From Agelas oroides (Eukaryota; Porifera; Demospongiae; Agelasida; Agelasidae), in contig OX422194.1 of NCBI GenBank assembly GCA_949130485.1, positions 5,096,699 through 5,160,698 of the forward strand: a stretch of DNA of 64,000 bases, read 5' to 3'. Every line of letters starts with the position of its first letter. Position 1 is the first letter of the stretch. Below the pieces are notes generated by a model. That model was not told the DNA's origin. It did not search any database and was given only the letters and a program-made list of their open reading frames with translations. A program made the translations under genes and the position numbers. Positions 33,901-42,917 of this stretch are shown here, piece by piece.

Positions 33901-36900
33901 AGCGTGTTCGCGAGTGGTGTCAAAAGTACAGTCTGCTGAAAGGACAAACCTGTGGAGCACTTGAAAAGTGTTGCCACCTTTGCTGTGGCAAACCCCTCTC
34001 GGTTGAGCTTGAGCTTATGTGGTAAGGGAGGGTGTAATCGCGAGAGAAAATGTCGCATCCCGCGTATAAGCCCCCCCTGCGCTTTGTACTAAGGCTAAGG
34101 TTGCAAGAGGGGGGGGGGGGGGGCGTATTTGCGGGACACTACGGTACTTATTAATCCTGTCACCTCAATCTGAAGGTCTTTCACTGTCTTTGTAATATAA
34201 TACAACTTTCAAACAAGAAAGCAAGCAAGCTACTAAAAACAAACAAAATAAACAAATACAATATGATAACATTCTATAGCTGCTTGGTCTTATCAACTAT
34301 ACCAAACTCCTATGCATGTAGTTGGTCCTAGTGAGTACCTGCTACTTACATAGGACTCTGCTTAAGGGACAGCTCTCAACAGCGAACACCCATGATATAA
34401 CGGACAATTCCAAATGTCCCGACTGTCCTTCCATTCACTTCAATACTTAAGCAACCCCTGAACAGTTGACACCCCACTACTCTGTATAATGGACAGTTTT
34501 CGTGGTCCCCATTGTATGCAAACAATACTTAACGACCCCAATTTAGTGGACACTCTTCACCGTTTCAGCAAGACTGTCCACCATTGCTGCTGAATTTAAC
34601 AACTTGACATTAGATTAGCACTGTTACTCGTAATACTAGCCTCTGCTTAGACTTCCCTGCTAGCGTACAGCAAGAGAAAGCTCTGAAAACGTAACCACAT
34701 TGTGCTGAACAGCCTGATTAAGCAGTACCATGCCTACTGGAAATATACCGGAAGTGAGGGACACCTCACCATAAGGGATTGGTCCCAATGGTGTCTTCTA
34801 TAGAGGGGGTTCCACTGTAATAACGTGTATTCATGTTATTCTGTCATTTTGGGGAGCTACAAATGACTGTTTGTGAAGGCCAAAATGTCCTTTGTTCAGA
34901 GAGTAAGAACAAATCAGACACGAACAGCATAATTATTGTGTACACCGTTTCATTTTGCAGTCTAAAGGTGAACACTTGAAAAATTCGCCTCCCTGCTACA
35001 CGTGGTGAAATCATCATCTAAAAAAATTGCTGCTGTGCTTTGCATGGCACAACATGGCCTCTACACTTCCAATTTGCTTCCTACGCTACGCATTCAGTGC
35101 ATGTACACCCAGATTTCAGTCAGATAACCAGGAAGGTATGACAACCTGCGTAAATGATGAAACTTTCAAATAATATATTAAGCCTTATTTCCAACACTTA
35201 AAGGTACTGGTCAATGCTGAACAAACAACTGCACTGAGTTCATGGTACTCTACTATTGCATGCATGTTCAGCCCCCTCTCCTCCAACCATCATCACGGCA
35301 GTCTCCCAGTCTCCCACATCCATCACCCTCATCTGGACCCAGCCAGCTGAGGAGGTTGTGGACAGCTATGAAGTGACATTCTCCTACCAGGGACCTTGCA
35401 GTGGGTTCAACCACACCAACACCACTACTGTGAATGGTACTACCAGGCAGTACACACTGACAGGACTGCAGGAGTTCAGTAACTACACTGTGACCATCAC
35501 AGCAGTAAACATTGCTTTACAGGCTGCAGCTATGGAAACCATCACATTGAGCACCACTGCTACAAGTGTGTTCTACCATCATACTCTGTATGTTGGTGTA
35601 CCCTCATGTAATGCACTGTGCCTTTCTCTCAGTCCCCAGCAGTACACCCCAGGGAGTCACTTCACTCACACTTAATTCCACTGCCTTCTCTGTTTCTTGG
35701 GATCCTTTGGGGTGCATTCATCAAAACAGTGAGATCACAGGGTACATAGTTCGCTATGGGCCAGCATCCAGCAGTACCAGACTCACTTCTGCAGTGTTGG
35801 GGACTACCTCTACTGAGAGAGTATACACTGCAGTTGGACTGGCACCCTCCACAAACTACTCCATTGAAGTGGCAGCGGTCAACAGAGAGGGAGATGTTGG
35901 ACCTTTTACTGCTGCCATTTTTGCAACAACAGTTGTGGATGGTTAGTGTACAGTGATCAATATATATGCAGCTTAGGCCACCTTAGCACATAATGATAAC
36001 GTCCATATATTTCTTTCTGATATAGCGATGCTGTTTCAGTTACGTTTGAGTGGTGTGCATAACTGTGGGGAATGGCAGGTAATGTATCATTCACACAGGG
36101 AGGAACAAATTGGTAGAAAATCGTTGCTCTACTGATGAAATTACGTATATGCTGATGTGCATTACAAAATTTATAGCGTGAATTTTAGTCTGTATAAGGT
36201 TACTGCATTTGGGATAACTCAAATTGGAGCTTAGAGTGTGGGTGGCTAAGTGATGAGATGATAGCCCTTGAGTGAATGTCTCGTACTGTGAATGAAACTT
36301 GGTTGTTATTGTAGTTGAGAGATTTACAAAACAAGCTGGTTGATGTGACCACTGCAGTTCAAGAGAACACTGAAAATATTTGTCAGTGTGGATTCAGTTT
36401 GCAACACATCTCTGATAGCACTTTTGAGTGTTCTTCGAACCCTGATGAAGTGACATTCAGAGCCAGACTGCATGGAACTGCACAGGCCTCAAGTTCACAG
36501 CTGGTGAACTTTATTGAACAGTGGAGTACCAGGGATGTGACAATTGCAGTCCGGGGGCTGAGACTGCGAGTGGACAGCTCCTGTTCCATTGTTATTTCTT
36601 CATTCAGTGATCCAGAGTGTGAGACTGAGCGGCAGCAGCCCACATCTGACTCTAACCTCCCAGCAATAATTGGTGGAGGAGTGGCTGGGGGTGTGGCACT
36701 GATAGTCACTATGCTGACTGTGGGTCTGGTGGTGATTATGATAAAGAGGCATTCCACTATAATTCATCTTAAGCAGTAAGACGGTGATTGTTCACAACAC
36801 AGCCATGTCGCCCAAACTTGTTAATTAGCTGATACAGTTTTTGTACACATACCCATACAGGTCGAAAGAGCAACCAGTGAAGTGGAGTGAAGTAGCTGAA

Positions 36901-37053
36901 AAAACTGAAGAAACTTTAATCTCTACCAAAGAGTGTGCAGCATATGTGAAGACACCTCCCCAGCAAGGGGGATTAGACTATGAGGTGCCAATGACACAGT
37001 GTGCTGCCTATGAAACTACACCAGCCAACCCTTTATATGACATCGTAAACTAA
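24951..37053 (+). CDS. Gene D: Ig(V)-Ig-FN3-FN3-membrane-proximal domain receptor
   Basis: This is a predicted receptor of 674 residues in eight exons: 24951-25026, 26677-27027, 32615-32902, 35272-35565, 35633-35941, 36026-36078, 36315-36775 and 36861-37053. The total (2,025 nt) closes at TAA 37051-37053. Exon 1 is a signal peptide almost identical to that of gene B (VCWS, YVDGQ). Exon 2 is the V-like domain (GEGDAALLC, ACC, WFYPDG, YCCEIPD). Exon 3 is a second Ig domain. Exons 4 and 5 are FN3 domains (LIWTQP; FSVSWDP). Exons 6 and 7 form a membrane-proximal domain with CQC, FEC, FRARLHGTAQ, SCSIVISSFSDPEC and then a transmembrane helix (AIIGGG, basic end KRHST). The last exon is the tail: KWSEVAE, ECAAYV, LDYEVP, CAAYE and NPLYDIV (an NPxY motif). 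The exon 1 donor is the non-ideal gtttgt. It is the fullest member of the cluster. Intron 2 contains an opposite-strand gene. Confidence 0.85.
25066..26175. mobile_element. Putative DNA element with repeat-built inverted ends
   Basis: About 115 bp at each end consist of degenerate short units (aaaatcaactc, gagatcaactccc). The two ends are inverted relative to each other (25066-25190 and about 26055-26175). The interior of about 850 bp has no recognisable transposase; parts of it resemble 41560-41860. It lies in intron 1 of gene D. The exact ends and target duplication are unclear. Confidence 0.5.
27194..29718 (-). CDS. Nested opposite-strand gene, 216 aa, unknown protein
   Basis: I assembled seven exons on the minus strand: 29718-29693 (ATG), 29653-29607, 28671-28546, 28472-28384, 27698-27539, 27451-27312 and 27256-27194 (TAG). 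All borders are GT-AG, the intron phases chain (2,1,1,0,1,0), and the total of 651 nt gives 216 residues plus stop. An in-frame stop lies upstream of the ATG. The protein is mostly polar and helical: SLLEEIFED, WRTEKFVEKIE, then a Ser/Gly-rich linker (KKSHSGGGRGQGF), ENGLVTIERFLDCATALGL, a basic patch (KPKTLPAKRSR), SKQVQAELAARQKDQ, and an acidic end (SNSEEETQFPEFF). No signal peptide or membrane segment is seen, so it is probably intracellular. I do not recognise the family. It lies entirely within intron 2 of gene D. Confidence 0.65.
30016..30311. mobile_element. CAAGGGG palindromic element, copy 3 (296 bp)
   Basis: A full-length copy in the opposite orientation to copies 1 and 2, with terminal CAAGGGGTAGTCACTT and its complement. 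It is flanked by the 5-bp repeat cagct (30011-30015 and 30312-30316). The interior is colinear with copy 2 when reversed. Confidence 0.9.
30317..32614. other. Rest of intron 2 of gene D, no gene recognised
   Basis: No supported coding region. A 24-bp unit is repeated twice in tandem (31393-31416 and 31417-31440) and a run of G lies at about 32187-32198. Minus-strand open frames near 31270-31810 have no protein-like features. Confidence 0.5.
33508..33557 (+). pseudogene. Fragment of the second Ig exon (pseudo-exon)
   Basis: The bases here (cattgccagcagcgacct then ccattttaggtagtatc) closely match the end of the functional gene D exon (cattgccagcagtgacct, ccattttaggcagcacc, about 32803-32853). 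The piece is in the intron, has diverged and lacks the rest of the domain. It is a relic of an exon duplication. Confidence 0.6.
33599..34144 (+). mobile_element. Non-autonomous pogo-like DNA transposon, 546 bp
   Basis: Terminal inverted repeats begin CCGTAGTGTCCC and end GGGACACTACGG, flanked on both sides by TA (33597-33598, 34145-34146), the usual duplication of Tc1/mariner/pogo elements. Subterminal copies of cgcgcataagccccc occur near both ends, next to runs of C or G. The interior carries one short helix-turn-helix frame but no DDE catalytic domain. Confidence 0.85.
33783..34025 (+). CDS. N-terminal helix-turn-helix of a pogo/Tigger-type transposase
   Basis: This is an 80-codon frame with ATG. 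Residues 8-53 (SYTVRFKVSVVEWQ ... RTAKHFSIDRKRVREWCQK) have the pattern of the Brinker/CENP-B-type DNA-binding domain found at the start of pogo and Tigger transposases. The frame ends at TAA soon after the domain, so it lacks the CENP-B second domain and the DDE nuclease. It could bind the element's ends but could not cut. It may be an internal-deletion derivative of a longer element. Confidence 0.6.
   Translation: MSTPCRNSYTVRFKVSVVEWQCKNEASIHRTAKHFSIDRKRVREWCQKYSLLKGQTCGALEKCCHLCCGKPLSVELELMW
34145..35271. other. Intron 3 remainder of gene D with degenerate transposon sequence
   Basis: Bases 34340-34830 contain strings typical of old DNA-transposon ends (agagggggttccactgtaa; repeated tggac/gaca motifs) but no intact ends. 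Bases 34950-35095 are the second copy of the dispersed repeat seen at 6205-6335. No coding region is recognised. Confidence 0.45.
34950..35095. repeat. Dispersed repeat, copy 2
   Basis: Same family as 6205-6335 (ttttgcagtctaaaggtg, ggcctctacacttc, tttgcttcctacg) with an extra segment in the middle. The class is unknown. Confidence 0.5.
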
Positions 37054-37167
37054 CTAGATATTACAGTAGCTAGTATACATCACATTCAATTAGTATACAT
37101 CAGTTTGTGCAGTGAACTTTTATAGCAATGCAATGGGCTAGCCTTAACACTATAAAAAACATACTAC

Positions 37168-37299
37168 TGTAACTTAGTCGGGCATTTTATGCAAACATCA
37201 TGAGGCCAATCTGAATCACGTGATACATCGTGAATAATGAAAAATTACAAGAATGATATAATTGTATGAATATTCAGTCATAGTCTATTAGATATCACA
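37168..37299 (-). repeat. 3' LTR (132 bp)
   Basis: It begins TG and ends CA on either strand (plus strand TGTAACTTAG ... GATATCACA). It matches 41403-41534 except around attgtatgaa versus atagcatgaa. Confidence 0.9.
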
Positions 37300-37316
37300 C
37301 ACCCCCCCTTCCTCAC
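37300..37316 (-). promoter_or_regulatory. Polypurine tract of the LTR element
   Basis: On the minus strand the sequence gaggaagggggggtg runs directly into the 3' LTR. It is the expected primer site for plus-strand DNA synthesis. Confidence 0.7.
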
Positions 37317-37335
37317 TTGAGTTCGTCCCGAATGT

Positions 37336-39828
37336 TCAGCAGCAGTAATAGTCTGGGGGTACAACAGTCCTAGTACGAGTTCGAATTCCGGTAGGCTGCT
37401 GTTGGTTGCTCTGAACAATGGAGGGTTGGTCTGCAGAGGGACCCAGTTCAGGTTCCAATTCAGTTACTTCTTCAGGGTCCTCCTCAGAGTCAGAGTCCAC
37501 TTCAGGCAACTCTTCAGTTCCACTTGCTGGGTCAGGCTGTGGGGAGTCCTGAGCAGGCAGCAGTCGATCGATCCACTTAGGTGGTCTCCCAGGTCCATTC
37601 CTGCTATCTCCATACCAGTAATATCCAGCAGGGAAGTTAGGGGGACACTTCGACACCCGGTGGAGGTGGACACGAATTGGGTCACTTTTAGAAGTGTATA
37701 CTCTCTGTGCCAACACTCCAGTGGATGCGACTTCCAAAACTCTATATGGCCCATGCCACGGACGAGAGAGTTTCCTCATTTTTCCTGACTCTTCGTGGGG
37801 AAACCGTATGAGGATCCAGTCCCCTTCCTTGTAGGGTACAGGTGAGCATTTGTGAATCCGGTCATACTGCCGTTTGTATTTCTTCTGGGCAGCCTGGATT
37901 GACTGTGCAGCTAAGTCTCGAGCCTTGGCGAGTGTCACTGTGAGCTCTTGCCGATAATCAGTCAGTTCTGCTGTCTGTACTTCGTCAGCAGGCAAGAATG
38001 CAGCTTCTATGGGATAGCGACAGTCACGGCCAAATAGCAGAAAGGAGGGCTTTTCCGCAGTAGCCTCGTGTGGGGTATTCCTGTAAGCCCATAGCACATC
38101 ATGCAAGTACTGATCCCACTGCTTGCCATACAAATCAGCATGTTTTCTCAACATGGTCTTGAGTGTCCTGTTAAATTGTTCAGTGAGCCCGTCACACTGC
38201 GGGTGGTATGCAGTGGTATTTAGCTTTTGAATTCCCAACAGGCCGCAGACATCTTTCATCAAGTAGGACAACAGGTTGGTGCCCCGGTCAGAGAGGAGGC
38301 ACTCCGGAACACCGCACATGGGAATGATCTCCCGCACCAATATCTCCACAATCCTGGAGGTCTTCTGGTCAGGAATGGGAAATACCCAGGGCCATTTGGT
38401 CAAGAAGTCCTGGATGACAAGGACGTGCTTGTTACCTCTCTCAGTTTGAGGGAGATCCATCACATCGATACCAAGGATCTGAAATGGTCGACTGACTGGG
38501 ATAGGTTGAAGTGGTGGTTTCCCTGGTATTCCTCCACCAGCGACAATGCAGCATTGGGGACACCCCTTACAGTGCTTGAGAGTGTCAGTAAACATTCCTT
38601 CCCACCACCATGTCCTCACAAGAACTTTGAACAGACGGTTTCCAGAAAAGTGTCCTGCGAATGGACCTCCATGGACACTCTGCATGATCTCCTCTCTGAG
38701 ATGGTCTGGAACCACTGCACGCTTCTGATGCTTCCTCTTGGGATCAACATAAAAGAGCACACCGTCCACAAGTGCAAACAAAGTCGATTGGGCCACAACT
38801 CGACGACACTGCTTCTCATCACAGGGCAATGTGCCATCCTCCAAATACTTGATCAGTTCCAGGATCTTAGGATCCTTTCTCTGTTCCTCCTTCAGGGAAA
38901 CAGAGGCAGCTGACTGTTCAGCATCAGGAATTTGTTCAAGGAGATCAGATACAGTAAGACTGTCGTCATCGGTGCATATTGGAGTCACTGTCACTGGCAT
39001 ATCATCTGTATTCTCTGGTGGAACTGATCCAACTGGGCTGCGAGACAGGGCATCAGCACTTGAGTTCTCTCGACCTGGCCGATAACGGATGGAGACATTT
39101 TTCACACCACTCCCATGCACCTTCAGCCACCATCTTGCATGTTTCCCACCAGCTCCGGGCTTCTGCAAAACTGCACCAACTGCGGAGTGGTCCGTATATA
39201 CCATCACCTCCTGCCCATACAAATAGCTCCTGAAGTGCGAGATGGACCACACCACGGCCAGGGTCTCCAGCTCTGTAATTCCATAGTTTTTCTCACAGGG
39301 GGAAAGAGCACAGCTTGCAAAGGCTATTGGATGTGGCTTGCCGTCTTCTTGAGCTTGTGACAGGACGGCACCCAAGCCTATTCCACTGGCATCTGTCTCC
39401 AATACGAAGTTCCGGTCAAACCGTGGGTACGCCAGCACAGGTGCCTCCGTAAGTTTTTGCTTCAGGCTGTCAAAAGCTTTTTGGCAGTTGCTGTCCCAGT
39501 CGAACACAGCTCCCTTTCGGGTTAGTGCGTGAAGAGGATGGGCCAGCTTGGCGAACGATGGCACAAATCTCCTGTAATAGGATGCCAAGCCAAGGAACCG
39601 TCTTACTGCGTGAACATCTCTGGGAGTTGCGAACTCCTTCACTGCTTGAACATGCTCCTCACTGGTCTTCAATCCACAGGGGGTGATAACATGTCCCAAA
39701 TAGGATACTTCCTGCCGTATGAACCGACATTTGGAGGGTTTCAGCTTCAGGTGGAACTTCACTAGTCTGGCAATCACCATCTCCAGGTGGTGTAGGTGCT
39801 CCTGCAGGGTTCGGGAGAAGACCAGCAC
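37336..39828 (-). CDS. Ty3/gypsy pol remnant: RT C-terminus, RNase H, integrase
   Basis: An 830-codon frame counted from a GTG; the same frame continues upstream through YIDD at the RT active site, about 40 nt before it. It lacks the RT fingers and most of the palm. Residues 1-100 are the RT thumb/connection (SYLGHVI, RRFLGLASYYRRF). RNase H lies at about 140-265 (ETDASGIGLGAVL, TDHSAV, NSSADALSR). The integrase zinc region has H386, H393, C420 and C423. The core triad is D455, D514 and E550, with the typical 35-residue D-E spacing. A GPY-type module follows near 690 (RPWHGPYRVLEV). No chromodomain is seen. The C-terminus is acidic (SDSEEDPEEVTELE). Integrase and RNase H look intact; polymerase is not. 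Confidence 0.88.
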   Translation of the reverse strand: MLVFSRTLQEHLHHLEMVIARLVKFHLKLKPSKCRFIRQEVSYLGHVITPCGLKTSEEHVQAVKEFATPRDVHAVRRFLGLASYYRRFVPSFAKLAHPLHALTRKGAVFDWDSNCQKAFDSLKQKLTEAPVLAYPRFDRNFVLETDASGIGLGAVLSQAQEDGKPHPIAFASCALSPCEKNYGITELETLAVVWSISHFRSYLYGQEVMVYTDHSAVGAVLQKPGAGGKHARWWLKVHGSGVKNVSIRYRPGRENSSADALSRSPVGSVPPENTDDMPVTVTPICTDDDSLTVSDLLEQIPDAEQSAASVSLKEEQRKDPKILELIKYLEDGTLPCDEKQCRRVVAQSTLFALVDGVLFYVDPKRKHQKRAVVPDHLREEIMQSVHGGPFAGHFSGNRLFKVLVRTWWWEGMFTDTLKHCKGCPQCCIVAGGGIPGKPPLQPIPVSRPFQILGIDVMDLPQTERGNKHVLVIQDFLTKWPWVFPIPDQKTSRIVEILVREIIPMCGVPECLLSDRGTNLLSYLMKDVCGLLGIQKLNTTAYHPQCDGLTEQFNRTLKTMLRKHADLYGKQWDQYLHDVLWAYRNTPHEATAEKPSFLLFGRDCRYPIEAAFLPADEVQTAELTDYRQELTVTLAKARDLAAQSIQAAQKKYKRQYDRIHKCSPVPYKEGDWILIRFPHEESGKMRKLSRPWHGPYRVLEVASTGVLAQRVYTSKSDPIRVHLHRVSKCPPNFPAGYYWYGDSRNGPGRPPKWIDRLLPAQDSPQPDPASGTEELPEVDSDSEEDPEEVTELEPELGPSADQPSIVQSNQQQPTGIRTRTRTVVPPDYYCC

Positions 39829-39862
39829 ATCATCAATATAGACTGAGACGAAATCAGGCCCT

Positions 39863-41182
39863 TCAGTGGTACTGCCTACGCTTCCTCAGCTCCAGCTGCC
39901 GCTGCTCCTCTGTTCTGGCAGCCATACTCAATTCTTGATAAGTCCGTGCCCCTGACACTGCTGGGCTATGCATGAAGTCCAACCTCAATCCCTCCTGGAG
40001 CTGTCCGAAAAGGAACGCCTCATGGGTCTCCTTGCCCATTGAGTCTCCACCATACGCAATGTGAAATGCCCTCTCCAGGCGGCGAATGAAGTCTGCAACT
40101 TTCTCTGGCTGCTTCTGCACAGTGTGTCTGAAATCTTGTGCAGCTAAAATCTTGCTCTCTTGATCCAACTGCTGTCTAAGAGCAGGCAGAGCTCTTGTCA
40201 GGCTCTTACGATCTGTTTCCTCCATCAAGTTCCACTCCTGCAGTGCATGACCACGCAGATGGCCGGCCAGCTGGATTAGCTGCTCCTCCTCAGTCCATCC
40301 ATTCCAGCTAGATGCTCGGACCAGTGATGGGAGCCAGTCATCAAACCTGATCTCGGGGTTCTCCCCAGTGTAGTGGTCAACGGGTGGAGCTCGGCCCCTG
40401 CGAGAAGCAGATCCTGTAGGTAGTGGCAGCAGTGGGGCAGTAGACACTCCAGCAGACCCTTCCCCACTGTAGGTGTCTGGGTCAGGTTCTCGAGGACTAT
40501 CAGGGTCGTCTAGTTGACGTTTGAGTTCCTCAATCTCCAACTCCCTAGCAGACAGTAGCTCTTCTTGTTCTGCTGCCCGTTTACAGTTGAGCTTCCACAA
40601 CCTCTTTGCTTTCTCTTTCTCCCTCTTCAACTGCTTGCCAAGTTCCTCCAGCTCTGATGTGGCACCACTAGGATCTTCTGTCTCTCTTATTGCCCTCTCC
40701 AGTGCTTCCGTCAAGCGGTTCAATTCGGCTTGCTGATCGGCAAGTTTCTGGTTTGCCTCCTGCAATGCCACAGTGAGCTCCTCATTTTGTCTTGTCAGCT
40801 CTACATTCTTGGCCTCCATCTCTACGGGTGCATTCCCCTCTTTCTGCCCAACATCAGCCTCCAGGAATACTCCATTCTCATCAATCAGAAATAACTTTGT
40901 CTCCGTCTCCGATATCTCTTGCACAACAACTTGAACACTTAGTTCATCGTAGTCCTCTCTCAGCTTACTCTCTATGGTCAGCCGTATGTCTTCCCGTGAT
41001 CCTCTGGCAGGTAAATCCAGGGCTCGGGCGATCGCTCGCAATTGAACGGACGTTAGCCGCTTCGAATTAAGAGGAAGTACACGACCTTCCGGTATCTCAC
41101 GCTCCGTTTCCGGAGAGCCAACCGACGCTTCCGACTCTCCCCTCAGGCGATCCCCTAACACCAGTCCTTGTCGAGTTTCCAT
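39863..41182 (-). CDS. Ty3/gypsy gag (C-terminally truncated)
   Basis: A 439-codon frame with an ATG. Residues 40-75 contain a SAP-like or short helical motif (LRAIARALDLPARG). A long Glu/Gln/Leu-rich coiled coil follows (about 110-230). A retrotransposon capsid-type region comes next (IRFDDWLPSL, LAGHLRGHALQEWN, VADFIRRLERAF). The frame stops 14 nt before the retained pol sequence and has no CCHC zinc knuckle, which is normally C-terminal, so the gag end was removed by the deletion that joins it to RT. Confidence 0.8.
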   Translation of the reverse strand: METRQGLVLGDRLRGESEASVGSPETEREIPEGRVLPLNSKRLTSVQLRAIARALDLPARGSREDIRLTIESKLREDYDELSVQVVVQEISETETKLFLIDENGVFLEADVGQKEGNAPVEMEAKNVELTRQNEELTVALQEANQKLADQQAELNRLTEALERAIRETEDPSGATSELEELGKQLKREKEKAKRLWKLNCKRAAEQEELLSARELEIEELKRQLDDPDSPREPDPDTYSGEGSAGVSTAPLLPLPTGSASRRGRAPPVDHYTGENPEIRFDDWLPSLVRASSWNGWTEEEQLIQLAGHLRGHALQEWNLMEETDRKSLTRALPALRQQLDQESKILAAQDFRHTVQKQPEKVADFIRRLERAFHIAYGGDSMGKETHEAFLFGQLQEGLRLDFMHSPAVSGARTYQELSMAARTEEQRQLELRKRRQYH

Positions 41183-41402
41183 TCCTCACTGGCGATCCCC
41201 TCAGGTACTCGGATAGAGTCTGACACTCACCAACGCCCGATCTGCCAAACGAACAACGGCGCCACCTTCCACGTGGTAGCTAGGTTCTCGTACAAATTGT
41301 CTTTCCCGTAAAAGACGCGTCCCACAGCTAGATTGCACTTCAATCCAACTGTTTACACCGCTTCGACCCAAGGATTGGAGTTGGTCTCGGCGTGACCTTC
41401 AC

Positions 41403-41534
41403 TGTAACTTAGTCGGGCATTTTATGCAAACATCATGAGGCCAATCTGAATCACGTGATACATCGTGAATAATGAAAAATTACAAGAATGATATAATAGC
41501 ATGAATATTCAGTCATAGTCTATTAGATATCACA
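41403..41534 (-). repeat. 5' LTR (132 bp)
   Basis: The partner of 37168-37299. It is followed on its outer side by ctac, which repeats the base pairs before the other LTR. Confidence 0.9.
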
Positions 41535-42717
41535 CTACTCTTTAAACTGTGTGATTTGAGGTTGTCTCAGTTTCATCGGTGTGACCAAGGAATGCAGATA
41601 TGTCTTCTTGAAAGTCTGTCTAGGAACTTCTTTCTTTAGTCTCTTCTTTCAGAAGACCTATTTAATTGGCTACGTTCTTGGCATCAGGAGCTTGTGAACT
41701 GCTATGCTTATAACCTCCTTGTGCATGGTGTATGCACGATTATAACCTCACCATAGCCATACAGTCAAGGCAATCCTCTAGGGCCAGATGTGTCAGATGT
41801 GCAACAATAAAGTAATGCTGATTTATAAGTCTTCTGAAAGGAGAGACTAATTGGGGAGTCTTTATGAAAGAAAAAAAAGAGGATGCTGTTCTCACACATG
41901 CATGACTGAGTAGCCAGTATCTAACTACTAGTTACATGTTTTGGTCTGTTTACCTTTGGATGGTGAGAGCAAATGTACAAACTCATATCTTACATGTATA
42001 TGCTTTGTTGCAGTATGGTGTGGATAGGAAACCTGTAGCAGTATAGCCGTGACAGCAGCTACAACCACATCTCACATGCAAAGTACTTCAGCATGAGTAA
42101 ATGGCTGAAGCCATGAACACTAAAGCATGTGATGAAAGACCTGGGAAACATGTTTCAGGCAGGTAATGAGTGTTGGACACCAAGTTTCAGCTTCACTAGT
42201 AAATCCCCCCCCCCCACCTCAACACAATCAACCTCCTGGACCAGTGAGGGATATTCTGCATAGGATATACGTATCACACCCTCCAACACAAGCTGCTACA
42301 GGATTATGCAACTCGCAAGGTACGTTGTAGCCAGGGCCGACGTTATAGCTCTACATTTGTCGACGAAAGTTCGACAATAAAACTGGGGGGCAAACCCGCG
42401 TATCGTATATCTCTAAGCTAGTAGAAGGGCGTGGCTTTGTCGTAGTAACTCTCCCGGGTCTCCCGTCAGAGTCCGGCCTGCGAGACTAGCCGTCTACTGA
42501 AGCCGGATTGAAGGAGTTTTGGTTCAACCAGCGGCTATACCTCGCCGAAACGACCTAAAGGGTAAGTTTAGTGTGTACGTTCGTCTACTCTCTGGTCTGT
42601 GACGGTACGTGTTTTTTTATCGCTATTGATATCATATTTTAGTTATGTAATGTCAAAGTTTGGCACCAAACGACGTACTCCCTCTGCTTGGTAATGCCAA
42701 GACTTTCTACTGAAAGG
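41535..42717. other. Spacer after the LTR element, no gene recognised
   Basis: It contains a diverged repeat related to the interior of 25066-26175 (ttctttcagaagacctat, gtcttctgaaag in opposite orientations at 41640-41850), a short C run near 42207, and a CpG-rich stretch near 42430-42560 ending in a donor-like ggtaagttt. No protein-like frame. Confidence 0.4.
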
Positions 42718-42908
42718 GATTCCCGGTGGCCTAGTGATTCAAGCACTGGACTGTGAGTCGTAAGGCCCCAGGTTTCAGCCCCACTTGCAGCAGAGATTTA
42801 CTTCTCTTCCAGTAGCGGTGTCAAACAAAAACTTCGACCCTCTTCAGGGCTGCTGTGGTGAATTTCATCGCAAAGCGCTGCCTGAGTGGAGCCGAACGGT
42901 GGTTTTCT
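42718..42908 (+). repeat. tRNA-derived SINE-like sequence
   Basis: The segment ggtggcctagtgattcaagc resembles a tRNA A box, and caggtttcagcccc sits at the distance and with the shape of a B box. The rest (to about 42908) has no tRNA acceptor stem. This is the usual head of a tRNA-derived SINE. The B box is imperfect, so the call is tentative. Confidence 0.45.
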
Positions 42909-42917
42909 CATCAAATG

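Larger units (their letters stand above)
37168..41534 (-). mobile_element. Ty3/gypsy-type LTR retrotransposon with internal deletion
   Basis: The 4,367-bp element is on the minus strand. Two 132-bp LTRs (37168-37299 and 41403-41534) differ only near one point by my reading. It is flanked by ctac (37164-37167 and 41535-41538), a 4-bp target duplication. A G-rich purine tract abuts the 3' LTR. A gag frame is followed directly by a pol frame that begins just before the reverse transcriptase active site. Nucleocapsid, protease and about the first two thirds of reverse transcriptase are missing. The nearly identical LTRs point to a recent insertion. No TGG-type primer-binding site was recognised next to the 5' LTR. 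Confidence 0.88.

Noticed and set aside
6602-37053. Classic ITIM or ITAM motifs in the receptor tails
   Set aside because: Tyrosine motifs exist (LDYEVP, PLYDIV, YEDL), but none matches the S/I/V/LxYxxI/V/L pattern with the right residues on both sides, and no paired YxxL spacing fits an ITAM.
41371-41402. tRNA primer-binding site next to the 5' LTR
   Set aside because: The minus-strand sequence after the LTR starts gtgaaggtcacg and has no TGG start or clear match to a tRNA 3' end that I recognise, so it was not annotated.
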